Shown here: in pieces, positions 45,086 through 55,144 of the stretch
Numbering within the stretch: position 1 is the first letter of the stretch
Layout of the letters: each line of letters starts with the position of its first letter
Assembly: GCA_022702705.1 (NCBI GenBank)
Contig: CM040421.1
Location: 59,684,621 to 59,748,620 of the forward strand
Direction: 5' to 3'
Source: Papilionanthe hookeriana x Papilionanthe teres
Lineage: Eukaryota; Streptophyta; Magnoliopsida; Asparagales; Orchidaceae
DNA: 64,000 bases
Notes under the pieces: generated by a model
What the model saw: the letters and a program-made list of their open reading frames with translations, nothing else
Told to the model about the DNA's origin: nothing
Database searches by the model: none
Made by a program: the position numbers and the translations under genes

Positions 45086-46236
45086 TCAAGGTCGGGAATC
45101 TTCATCTTCTACGATATTTCCGATATGACGATGATGCCTGAATAAGTTATAGAAAGGCACAGAAGGGAAACTCGACGATTCTTCGGTGATACGACCCCTT
45201 AAATGTCGGTAAATGAAGAAAGCTGTAAGCTTCCGGGTGTCGAGAATGATCAAGTGTTCCTTCATCCTCCGGTCCCGTCGTCCAAGTATTGAGACATATT
45301 GTTGATTAAATCTCTCGCATTACGCAATTCTTTCTCCATTCCATTAATTTTCTTCATAAGTAACTCGTTTTATGCGAAATGAGCGCTAGCATAGGATTGT
45401 TACGACGAAGCTCTAGAGATAAATGTAATGTCTTCAATATTGTCCAAAGTAGGGAACAAATCTGTAGGATCGAGCGGCTTCCAAGGTAATAGAACCTTTT
45501 CCCAAGCTTCATAAGAAACATGATGCGGCGCATAATGCAAAAATAGTAGATGGGTGTCCTAGTCCGTGAACGACCCATGTACGTTAAACCCAATACGAGA
45601 CTTAACAATTATTGATCCCACATCAATGAACATACAATCCAATTTGAATACAATACTTCAATATAGCGCATTCCTTGAAACCTTGTTTACCCTCATAGTA
45701 GGTAACAATTTAGATGAGATGAAAAAAGTGCCCGTGCTTCGAGACGGGATTAAAAGTGATGCGGAGAAACTAACATACCCGTCTTCACGCATTTCCAATC
45801 TTCGGTTTCATCGGTCGGATATCGAAATACTCTAAAATTTCATATTATATCGAGAAGGCACAAAATTTGAATAGTGACATACCGGGGTGTTTTCTATAGA
45901 GAATAATTCATTTACTCTTGATGGAGTAAACGGTCACCCATCTTCCTGGACGTAGACATTCCCATTGTTGATCGCATGTAAGTTAGAGTAGAACACTTTC
46001 ACAACTGGAATAACAACAGCAGACGTAGTGTAACAAAATACCTCCCAGTGCCGCTGCGCGATCGTTTCTTCTATCTTCGTAAGTGGAATTCTCTAATCCT
46101 CGATCGACAAATCCCCGTTTCTTGATAACTCTTTCTTTACCAAAACCTTGTCGAAGATCCGCCGCGCTTCCGCACTCACAAATTTCCTCCGGTTAAACAC
46201 TCCTGCAATCAGAGGAATCTAAGAATTTGAGGCCAT
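45086..46236 (-). pseudogene. Athila C 3' ORF 1 (putative plant transposon protein domain)
   Basis: The ATG at 46234-46236 (MASNS) starts a region that reads, over a few in-frame stops, GVFNRRKFVSAEARRIFDKV, IEETIAQRHWEVFCY, VIPVVKVFYSNLHAIN and NVYVQEDG, then FTPSRVNELFSIENTP. This is the same domain pattern as 3' ORF 2 (WE-F ... VV-FY-N ... V-V ... PF ... IN-LF) and fits the putative plant transposon protein or ORF-1-like family better. The C-terminal part (about 45086-45330) reads LTAFFIYRHLRGRITEE, then PFYNLFRHHRHIGNIVEDED before the stop at 45086. The two ORFs are therefore distant paralogues in tandem. A palindrome/TATA module precedes this one as well. Function unknown. Confidence 0.58.
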
Positions 46237-46342
46237 TATGGTGAATGGAATGAATTCTCGTGAAGAAGGCAGTATCTAGAATGATTTAAGAATGGGTTTT
46301 CACAAAGGAATTGGTGTTGAAACCGTCCAAATTGGCATTCAA

Positions 46343-46540
46343 ATTATAAATAACTCATCTTTATAACTTCTCGCCGTCTGGCGAGAAGTTTTCGCCGTCA
46401 GCGACTCGGCTTATAAAACCGCTCCCATGTTCTCGCCGTCGGCGAGACGTTTCGCCGTCGGCCGAGCTTCGATAAACAACCGAATTTAATTTAGGCACGA
46501 AGCCTCGCCGTGCGGCGAGTATCGACCTCGCCATCGTTAG
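46343..46540 (-). promoter_or_regulatory. Palindrome cluster and TATA boxes before 3' ORF 1 (C)
   Basis: From 46540 downwards (minus) are variants of CCTCGCCGTGCGGCGAG, TTCGCCGTCGGCCGAG, TTCTCGCCGTCGGCGAGA, TTTCGCCGTCAGCGACT and TTCTCGCCGTCTGGCGAGAA. The last ends at about 46370. Immediately downstream come GTTATAAAG (46360-46368) and TATTTATAA (46343-46352), then about 105 bases to the ATG at 46236. The cluster alone looks like a promoter of the same architecture as the LTR. Confidence 0.5.
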
Positions 46541-46693
46541 AGATTCCAAAATAATGTCCAATTTCGCTCCAACTCGAATAATTTCTTTTCTCATCATAAT
46601 GGTTCGAATATGCGATGATTCTTAATAATAATTGAGTAAGAAAGTTTCAATAATATAGACTAACTATTAAGATACAATAAAAATAGATAACTA

Positions 46694-46743
46694 ATATGGG
46701 TTGCCTCCCATAAAGCGCTTGATTTAACGTCGTCAGCCCGACC
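46694..46743 (-). promoter_or_regulatory. Conserved non-coding motif just downstream of pol (C)
   Basis: The minus strand contains GGTCGGGCTGACGACGTTAA and ends GGGAGGCAACCCATATTAG, 13 bases after the integrase stop. It aligns with 1217-1264 of element A with only transition differences. Confidence 0.6.
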
Positions 46744-46755
46744 TCATTTCAATTA

Positions 46756-47960
46756 TTAATCATGTCGACTAAGCATTAAAACCTCTTTATAGTTAGGTCT
46801 TATACCTTCGAAATATGGTTTTAATCTATGTCCATTAACTTTAAATTTATGTCCAAGCTTTTGGATCTTCGATTTCTATAGTTCCGTATGAAAATATTTG
46901 AGTTATGGTGAAAGGTCCTAACCATCGAGACTTCAATTTTCCAAGAAATAATTTCAATCTAGTATTATATAGCAAAACTTCCCGTCCCGGTTCAAAATTT
47001 CTCCGATTAATCTTCCGATCATGCCATAATTTCATCTTTTCTTTATAAATCCGATCATTATCATATGATTCATTTCTTAATTCTTCCAATTCATTTAATC
47101 GCTAGCAATCTTTTCTCACCAGATCTTCCTTCATATTATAATTAAATTCTTTAATCGCCCAATATGCTTTATGTTCTAATTCAACTCGGTAAGTGGCATG
47201 TTTTTCCATATATAAGCCTCGTAAGGAGTCATTCCAATCGGAGTTTTATAAGCAATCCTATAAGCCCATAATGCAAGGTGTCTAATCTAATAGACCAATC
47301 TAACCTATTTGGGTTTACAGATTTTTCTAAAATACGTTTAATCTCACGATTAGATACTTCAGCTAATCCGCTAGTCTGTAGATGATAAGCAGTGGATATC
47401 TTATGAGTAATATTGTATTTTTCTACTAGTTTGTGAATGTATTTATTTCTAAAATGAGTTCCTCCGTTCAGTGATAATCACTCTCGGCATTCCAAATCTA
47501 GTAAAAATATTTTTCATCGAAATTTTGAAACACTCTTAGCATCACACCTAGGTAAAGCTTCATGTTCTCAATCCATTTGGAAACATAATCAACGTACTAC
47601 TAATATATATGAGTTTCCAAACGAAGGAATAAAAGGTCCCATAAAATCTAATCCCCAAACATCAAAAATTTCAACTTCTAATATAAAATTTAGAGGCATT
47701 TCGTTTTTTCTAGACATATTTCCTACTCTTCGACATTTATCGCAAGTTTTAATATATCCGTATACATCTCTAAATGTAGTAGCCGTAAGAAATCCGTATC
47801 AGTAGAATCTTATAAGCAGCTTTATCACTCCCAAAATGTCCTCCAAAATCGAATCATGACATTTTTGAATAATTGGTTCAGCTTTCTTCATAAGGTACAC
47901 ATCTTCTAATAATTAAATCCTTACATTGCTTATATAAATATGGTTCATCCCAAAATAGGT
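46756..47960 (-). pseudogene. Athila C integrase
   Basis: The C-terminal domain is the cleanest part: KLWHDRKINRRNFEPGREVL and LKLFLGKLKSRWLGPFTITQ (46847-47089), followed after a frameshift by KFKVNGHRLKPYFEG to the stop at 46756. The catalytic core (about 47180-47660) and zinc-binding part (about 47680-47900, HDS- and C--C-like) are recognisable by comparison with A but contain many one-base indels. Integrase would join the cDNA to host DNA; this copy cannot be made intact. Confidence 0.78.
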
Positions 47961-48079
47961 TTTCGTATCATGGATGAATTTTTTCTCGTTGTTGCAAAGT
48001 TAGCATAGAGTGGTAAAATATTACTAACTATATAGTTTACTATATCAACGATACCATGGTATTTTCCACTCATTGATAT

Positions 48080-48620
48080 TATATAGTTGTTCATCGTAGA
48101 AATCAGTCTATAATTTCATTTTCAATATCGTATAATTCATGATTTTCTAATCTCGATAAATGATCCGCAATTCGATTATCGCTTCCTTTCTTATTAACGA
48201 TCTCAAAATCGAATTCTTGCATTAATAACATCCATCTAATTAATCTTGGTTTCGAATCTTTCTTTTGCATTAAATATTCGATAACAGAATGATTAAGTAT
48301 GCACGATACATTTCGTTCCAATCAGATAAGGTCTAAATTTATTAAAACCATATACTACCGCTAATAATTCTTTTTCGTAAATCGTATAATTTATTTCAAC
48401 ATCATTTAGAGTTTTACTTAAGATAAGATATAACTTTAAAAATCTTTTTCATATCTTTGCCCAAGAATCGCTCCTACAAGATAATCACTAAGCATCACAC
48501 ATAAGCTCAAATGGTTTCTCCCGCTAGGTGAACCTATTATATGTGCCGTAATTAATTTTTCTTTTAAGAGTTCAAAAGTCATTCGTGCATTCGATCATGA
48601 ATTCAAATTTCTATTCTTTT
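48080..48620 (-). pseudogene. Athila C RNase H
   Basis: The segment at 48103-48321 reads HSVIEYLMQKKDSKPRLIRW and LMQEFDFEIVNKKGSDNRIA, then DHLSRLEN, parallel to A. The Asp of HTDHS is changed (NHSV), so one catalytic acid is lost or out of frame. Upstream, the EKE and CDAS regions are frameshifted. It lies between RT and integrase as expected. Confidence 0.75.
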
Positions 48621-48639
48621 CGAGAAGTCGACATAGAGG

Positions 48640-49340
48640 TTTAGTAATTTTTGAAAAATCTTTTATATAGCATCCGTAGAATCCAAAGATGTCCAAGAAA
48701 AACTTCTACCTCTTTTACCGTAATTGAGGTGGTAATTTAGCCTATAACTCGAATTTTCAGTAGGTCCACTTCCATGCCTTTTTCCGAAATTTTATGCCCT
48801 AATACAATGCCGCCCGCAACCATAAATCGACATTTCTCCCAATTTAGAACTAAATTTGTTTTCTCACATATTTCTAATACTTTTTCAAGATGAGTTAAGC
48901 ATGTGTCAAATGATGTTCCAAATACGTAGAAATCATCCATAAATACTTCTATTCCATCGTCAATTAACTTACTAAATATGACATCATACATCTCTGAATG
49001 TTATCAGGCATTACATAATCCAAAAGGCATTCTTCGAAAAGCGAAAGTTCCATAAGGACTAGTAAATGTAGTTTTCTCTGATCCTCGTGAGCAATTTGTA
49101 TTCGATGATAACCGGTGTATCCATCTAGAAAACAAAAATACTTATGTCCGGCTAATCTATCTAACATCCGGTCTAGAAACGCGAAAGGTGAAGTGATCTT
49201 TCCCGGTGGCGGTATTTAATTTCCTATAATCAATACATATACGCCAACCAGTAACTCTGTCTTATAGTGAATAAGATCGTTATTTTCATCAGGTAGCTGA
49301 CTCGGTCACTCCTCCCTTCTTAGGAACACGATGAATCGGG
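48640..49340 (-). pseudogene. Athila C reverse transcriptase, FMDD box intact
   Basis: Readable motifs in order: LDRLAGHKYFCFLDGYTGYH (about 49110-49165, first catalytic Asp), a frameshifted FxxMPFG region, then GIEVFMDDFYVFGTSFDTCL (about 48895-48960, catalytic FMDD) and TNLVLNWEKCRFMVAGGIVL (48800-48870). Then follow the KISEKGMEVDLLKI stretch and a frameshifted LGHAGFYRR-type thumb. At least four indels break the domain. In contrast to element A, the catalytic aspartates are unchanged, so inactivation here came from frame loss. Confidence 0.82.
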
Positions 49341-49959
49341 CTTACCAAGCACTGTCAGAAATGGATATATAATACCATTATCTAACCATTTTAAAATTTC
49401 TTTCTTAACTACTTCTTTCATTATCGTGTTTAATCTCCTTTCGGGATCTCGCTTTAGGTTTATGTTCATCATCTAAAATAATTCTATGCATACAGTATCG
49501 AAGGACTAATTCCTTTAATATCCGCTAAAGTCCAACCAAAAGTTTTCTTATATTTTTTTAAAGTTTCTAAAAGTTTTTGTTCTTGAGATTCGTTTAATGC
49601 GATGAAATAATAACTCGGTAAAGTTGAAGAATTACCTAAATAAGCATATTTCAAATGATCGGTAATATTTTTAGCTCAAGTTCAGAGGTTTAATAATTGA
49701 TGGAACTATATTCTTGTCAGTGTTTTCAGCTTGTATCCAAAAATTCAAATCTTTCCTGAATATAATCTAGTTCTTCATTATTATCTTCAATTAATTCAAG
49801 TATTTTCTTTTTCTAATTTATCTTCGTAATATTCCTTAAAATGTTCTTGTTGTAAATGTTCAAGTATTTCCATCCGAAAACATTCATCATCTTTTTCTAG
49901 CGCAGATATTTCATCGATTTTGCAATATTAAATGTAACTTTTTTGGTCATTTACTCTCA

Positions 49960-50450
49960 TAGTTAATTCTCCTTTCCGAACATCAATCATAGCTTTTCCA
50001 AGTAGCTAAAAATGATCTTCCTAAAATGATAGGAATTTCTTTATCTTCCTCCATATCTAAAACAATAAAATCTACTTGGAAGATAAATTTATCCACTTTT
50101 ACTAACACATCTTCAATAACTCCCTTAGGATAGGTAACCAAACGATCACTAATCGAAGGGTTACTCAAGTAGGTGTAATTTTTCCTAATCCTAATCTCTT
50201 AAAAATCGATAGAGGCATTAGATTGATGCTCGCTCCTAAGTCACACAAAGCTTTTCCATAAAATTTTTCTCCTATAAATAGCAGGTATAATGAAACTACC
50301 GTGATCTTTCAATTTTTCGGTAGCTTCTTCGAATAATAGCACTACACTCTTCACTAAGTGCGACTCGTTTCATTATCGTTGAATTTTCTTTTCTTATTTA
50401 GAATATCTTTCATAAATTTTACATAATTTGGCATCCGATCTAAAGCTTCG
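49960..50450 (-). pseudogene. Athila C protease region
   Basis: LCDLGAS is readable at about 50230-50260, followed after frameshifts by DRLVTYPKGVIEDVLVKVDK and VDFIVLDMEEDKEIPIILGR (49983-50168). This is nearly the same sequence as in A. The second half ends in a frameshifted FLAT (FLATWKSYD). The linker to RT (49340-49960) corresponds to the acidic linker of A. Confidence 0.78.
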
Positions 50451-50459
50451 ACAAAAGGT

Positions 50460-52088
50460 ATATCTGATTGTTAATTTCTTTAATATTTCAAGGAATTTAA
50501 GCAAATTGTTTATCTTTTTTATGTTGAGCTAGTCGTCGAGGAAATGGTAGGTAGGTTTTTCAATGAAATTTTCATAGGTATTAAAGGATGTTCTAAGTTT
50601 GAATCTTGTCAAGTGTTTCCTTTCAATTTCCACTTCCTCTTTTCGGCTTTCAAGTTCTTTTTGAATTCTGAGGTTCTAATTTTTTCCACTCCTTAGTTGT
50701 ATTGCTTTAATTTGTTCTTTTCCTTGATCTTTAGGATTTATTTCCACATTACTAGGAAAAGTTCCAGTATTCTATTATTTAAGCAAGTGTAATAATATGT
50801 CCAAGTTGAAGTTTTCGAGTATTTTTTAATAGATGTTCCTTGAATTTGTAATCGATTTCCTTGAATTTGTAGTTGATTTCCTTGATTTCGTAGATGATGA
50901 CCCATATTCAAAATTAATTCATCCATAGATAATTTCTTATCTTTGAATTGAGGGTTATTGTTATTAAATTCAGGTGAGGTAATTAGTTTATAGTTTGGAT
51001 TCGCTTGATTAGGTTGATTCATCCATCGTTGATCAGATGTGTTATTCCAATTAAAATTTGGATGAAGTTTTCCAACCAGGATTATAATAGCTCAATAAGG
51101 GTTATTAGTTCTATTATTAATAAGCATTTAAAGTTTCATAATTAGATTGAGATTCTATGATTTGTTCAGATGAGTTTTCTTCTAAAGTAAGGAGAGTAGC
51201 TCATTCCAAAATGATCTAATTTCTTAGATATAGCAGACAATTTGAGAAGCTAACATGATATTGCATCGTTTTCATGAATGCTCGCTATCTTTTCTGGATT
51301 TACTCTATCAAGAAGGCCATCGGAAATTATTTGTTGTCATTTCTTCGATTAAGTGCATAAGCTTCATCAAATGGTTTAGACATTAATGAACCTCCAAGAA
51401 GAAGATCGATGATTGATCTTAAAGATCCTACTAATCCATTATAAAAGGCTCGAATAATCACCAATCTGGTACGCATGATGTGGGCATTTCCTAAGAAGTT
51501 TCTTAAATCTCTCCCAAGCTTCATATATTGATTCTCCATCTAATCGACAAAAAGAAGTTATATCATTTCTAAACTTAGCAAGCTTTTAGATGGTGGAAAA
51601 TATTTAGATAGAAATTTTTGTGATAATTCTCCCCAAGTTTTAATAGCATCCGAGTGCTAACGAATTCAACCACATTTTAGCCTTATCCCTTAATGAAAAA
51701 GGAAAAAGTCTAAGTCTTATAACGATCGTCGGATACTCCTTGATATTCAAAAGTAAGCACAAAGTTCTAGAAAACTAGCAAGATGTAAGTTAGGATCTTC
51801 AGTAGGTGAACCACTAAATTGATTGTTTTGTACCATTTGGATAATTGCAGGTTTAAGTTCAAATGAATTAGACAGCTACATCGTGTTTTGAATAGTTAAA
51901 TGAATTTCATCTGATGTAGGGTTGGCATAATCTCTTAATGGTCTTTGTTGGTTCATATTTTGAATTTCAGGAATATTCACCATTTGTGTTAAATTTATAA
52001 TTTGTTTCTTTTGTTTTCTAATTCTTTTAATTGTACGCTCTAATTCAGAATCGTAAGGTATTAAATTTTTGTTTCCAAATTTGAGCAT
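50460..52088 (-). pseudogene. Athila C Gag
   Basis: The start is the ATG at 52086-52088 (MLKFGNKNLIPYDSELERTI), matching A and B. Then come MVNIPEIQNM, RDYANPTSDEIHLTIQNTM and the frameshifted core. FYNGLVGSLRSIIDLLLGGS and FDEAYAL are readable at 51327-51440. The C-terminal Asn/Gln-rich part (PNYKLITSPEFNNNNPQFKD, then repeated QGNQLQIQGNRLQIQG) is at 50738-51022. The short QIQGN repeat is also visible as degraded DNA in B. Many indels prevent expression. Confidence 0.8.
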
Positions 52089-52167
52089 ACACTTTTAGAA
52101 TAGATATTAATTTATTTATTATGATTATTTTAAAATAGTCCGTTACTCTAGTAAATTTTTCTTACTT

Positions 52168-52184
52168 TCCCAGCAACGGCGCCA
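52168..52184 (-). other. Primer binding site, tRNA-Asp type (C)
   Basis: The minus strand reads TGGCGCCGTTGCTGGGA, 6 bases from the LTR end at 52191. A partial second copy of the junction (GCAACGACGCCAAAAACTCG, 52230-52249) lies about 57 bases further, inside the LTR. Confidence 0.92.
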
Positions 52185-52190
52185 AAAACT

Positions 52191-53836
52191 TGACCCACAA
52201 TTTTATATTATGATATTTTTAATTTAATCGCAACGACGCCAAAAACTCGACTCCCGCTATATTATATGTATAGAATTGTAATTGTTTATGTTGTGGATGC
52301 TACGCAAGTATACGTATCGTATCAAGTAATACAGGGCTCTAAGTGGAGTCCTCAGTTATCGATCCCACGTGGAAATAGAAAATTAATAAAACAACTAATT
52401 TTAAAATAATAATAATAATAATTTTAAAATAAGTATATGAAAATTTGGAATTCTAAATTTAAGCGCAATAAAGTAAACTAAGTATTTTAATTAGGTAACT
52501 TAACTAAGTAGAAAATTAATACGTATTGAAAGTGCAGGAAATTAAACTAATTGCTAAATAAGTCTTAACTATTCGAAAAAGTATCTTTCCCCTTGTTTAG
52601 AAATTTAAGTGATCGATGAATTTAAGTAGATAATTTTAAGGTATTGTGACAATAGGAGCATTCCTATTCTTTACCCTTTGGTCCAGGTGTAAAGAATATC
52701 GACTAATCCTATGTTTCGATTACCGAATCGCGGCTAGGTCGGGAGGATACCGACCGCCACTTCGTAGCTCCCACGTTCCCTCGCCCGAGGGCTAACATCT
52801 ACACTTCACCTCAAACAATAGACCGAATCGAATATTTTAGTCCGTCACACTAAAATGCTCAATTCTACGCCCAAGGATATTATTTCCCTATTTATTCGCA
52901 CCCTCCTTCCAAGGCTTTTTAATTCCCCGAATATCGATGTAATTTTTACTATAGTTGATAATCAACACATTTTAACAAATCAAATGGCCATTGAAAGTAA
53001 ATTAAGTTTTAAGTAAAAATTATCACAATTTATTAATATTTAAAAGTACTTCTATTTTTAGTTCATCTAGTCACTTAATTTCATAAACAAGGAGAAAGAC
53101 TAAATTAACTACTCGTAATGCATGGGAACTAAACTAAGCATGGATTTCATTTAAAGTTAAAAACAATAAATATAAATACTTATCTCGATTTATCCCCAAG
53201 CGTACTCCTCGCAGCTTCCTTCGACTCTTCCTTCCAGCACAAGCAAGACTCACTAAAAACTCACTAACTCACTAAAGACTCACTAATTACACTAATTAAG
53301 ACTCTAAAGACTGCTCACACACATAAATAAAAGACTCTTAAGACACAAATTGACACACACAACACAAAATAACACACACTTAGAAGCTGAATTTCGGCCT
53401 CTATATATAGAGGTGAGCAAAGGACCAAGAGGTGTGTAAGCATCCCTTCAAAAAGTGTCCAGGTTCAATGTATCTGCGCCATTTGAACTAGCTCGCCGTC
53501 GGCGACGAACTACCTCGCTCGTCGGCGAGGCTTCTAGAAGGTCTTCGAACCGCGCTATCTCACCGTCGGCGGGCTCGGGCTCGCTGTCGCCGAGACAGCT
53601 TATAAATCCTTCGAATTTTCTTCCTCGTACCCTCGCTGCGCTCGATCTCGACTCGGCGACTCAAGACAAATTGCATTATTTTCTTCCTTTTTGCTCCAAA
53701 TCCGCTCCTTTTTATGATTTTTGCTTTTATTACCTAAATTTTCCATTCCTACAACAAAATAAAGAAAATACCTTTCTTTAAAGTGCAATTTCATCAAAAA
53801 TAGGTATGAATTTCTTAATAAATTTTTCGGTGATCA
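52191..53836 (-). repeat. 5' LTR of Athila C
   Basis: It runs from TGATCA (53831-53836) to TGACCC on the plus strand (52191). It contains all landmarks of the 3' LTR: the conserved block at 52305-52375, (TAA)n near 52408, GGAGCATTCCTATTCTTTAC near 52655, the CTATATATAG box at 53401-53410 and the palindrome cluster at 53490-53665. The two LTRs differ by many substitutions and short indels, indicating an old insertion or sequence error. Its right end abuts a plus-strand Tat-type protease fragment. Confidence 0.92.
53401..53665 (-). promoter_or_regulatory. 5' LTR C TATA box and CGCCGTCGGCG cluster
   Basis: GCTCGCCGTCGGCGACGA (53491-53508), CTCGTCGGCGAGG (about 53518-53530), TCACCGTCGGCGG, CTCGCTGTCGCCGAG and CTCGACTCGGCGAC (to 53665) lie upstream (minus sense) of CTATATATAG at 53401-53410, the probable core promoter for genomic RNA. 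Confidence 0.65.
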
Positions 53837-53839
53837 ATT

Positions 53840-55144
53840 GGCTAGCACATCCTCGATTGGAGTTTGTACTTCGAAAGAACATCATAGAGTAACCTTCACC
53901 GATGAAGATTTCCTACTCTAGGCACAGTCTCGACCACAACCGCCCGCTCCACATTTCCGTCATTATCGGCAGTTTTGTACTCTCCCAGGTGTTAGTATAC
54001 CCTGGAGCTTTGCTTAACATAATGAGTCTGCAGAAGTTAGCTTACTTGGATATCGACGCGCGAGAACTCTCCACAAATAAGATGATGTTAAGAGGATTCA
54101 AAAAGAGCCATCGGGTCTATAACACTACAAATTAAAGTTGGAAATTTAGTAACAACTGTAAAATTCCATGTCATCGACGCATATAATTCGTTCAACACCT
54201 TGCTTGGTCGACTATGGCTTCATGAGTACAATATGGTCCCATCATCACCCCGCCATTGCATCAAATACTACAAAGATGGATAAGAGCATTGCATTAAGGG
54301 AGACCTACAACCATTCTTAATACATGAAGTTGGCATCCACGAAGACGCCGCTTATTGCGCTCCACCAAAGAAAACAGTACATTTAAGAGAAGTTGTGACA
54401 AGCAAAGTTCAAAATTTAGAAAGATTAAAAGAACGAGACCGTACGCTTCCGATTCAACAATCTCCCACCACTCCTTCACAACGAGTCGGCGAAGGTTCTT
54501 TTGGCCCACGCATTCGAGGTCGAGGATGGGTACGTGGGCGAGGGAGAACTCATCGAGTTGTTGAAAGGACGAAGCCGGCAATCAACATCGATGTAGAAGG
54601 AAGCTTCAGTAGAGGATTAATCCAATAAAGAAATCGATGATAAGCCGAAGAAGCTCTAGATGACACAGAAGAGAGTAAAAATGAATCAATGTACAATCGG
54701 ATTAACCATTATGTTCAAGCCATGACCCGAAATCCAATCCATCCATAAAAGGTTGAGAGTATGGAGGTCAAGGAAGTCCATAATGGTGGTGTTAAACCGA
54801 TTAAGTTTTATCGAGCTTCTCCTTCTACTTCTGAACCTCCTGTAATTCTTAAAGAAAATGATTCTAATAAATTAATGGAATTACCTTTTAGTTACTTTTT
54901 GCAATGTGTAAAAAAATTAATTTAATAAGGATATGTGCTAATACAAATGCCAAAAGATAAAATACAATCATTTGAAAAATTATGGAATACAAAAGGAAAG
55001 AAACCCAATTCAAAAGAACGTCTTGGGTTTGGTACGATTGGACCCGTCGATGACTCGAGATTTTGTATGGTTGTTACTAGTCAGTCAGAAGAAGATTGCT
55101 TAGACATTCAAGAAGAACTTGAAGATCAACCAATAGAAGATGCT
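53840..55144 (+). pseudogene. Tat-type Gag-Pol fragment: protease and following linker
   Basis: On the plus strand, 53902-54135 reads RPLHISVIIGSFVLSQVLV and NIMSLQKLAYLDIDARELS. After an indel it continues as VKFHVIDAYNSFNTLLGRLW-like sequence and LHEYNMVPSS (54135-54260). This is the aspartic protease of Tat-lineage elements. The active-site Asp is replaced by Tyr (VLVYPGALLN), so it is inactive. The linker contains LKERDRTLPIQQSP, an Arg/Gly patch (GPRIRGRGWVRGRGR, about 54510-54560), and later KERLGFGTIGPVDDS (about 55015-55060). RT, RNase H and integrase are missing because an Ogre-like LTR starts at 55145. The upstream part is cut by Athila C. Confidence 0.72.

Larger units (their letters stand above)
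40028..53836 (-). mobile_element. Athila-type element C, both LTRs present
   Basis: A 13.8-kb element on the minus strand. Its order is 5' LTR (52191-53836), tRNA-Asp-type PBS, gag, protease, RT, RNase H, integrase, conserved post-pol motif, two 3' ORFs, PPT, 3' LTR (40028-41633). Total length and 3' ORFs fit Athila. The LTRs are similar but differ by many substitutions and indels. The five bases outside the ends (GTGGT left, ATTGG right) do not match, so no target-site duplication is seen. All reading frames are broken, mostly by indels, although key motifs (FMDD, DLGAS) are still readable. Confidence 0.9.

Noticed and set aside
40023..53841. Target-site duplication of element C
   Set aside because: The five flanking bases are GTGGT on the left and ATTGG on the right. 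Shifting the LTR boundary by a few bases does not produce a match.
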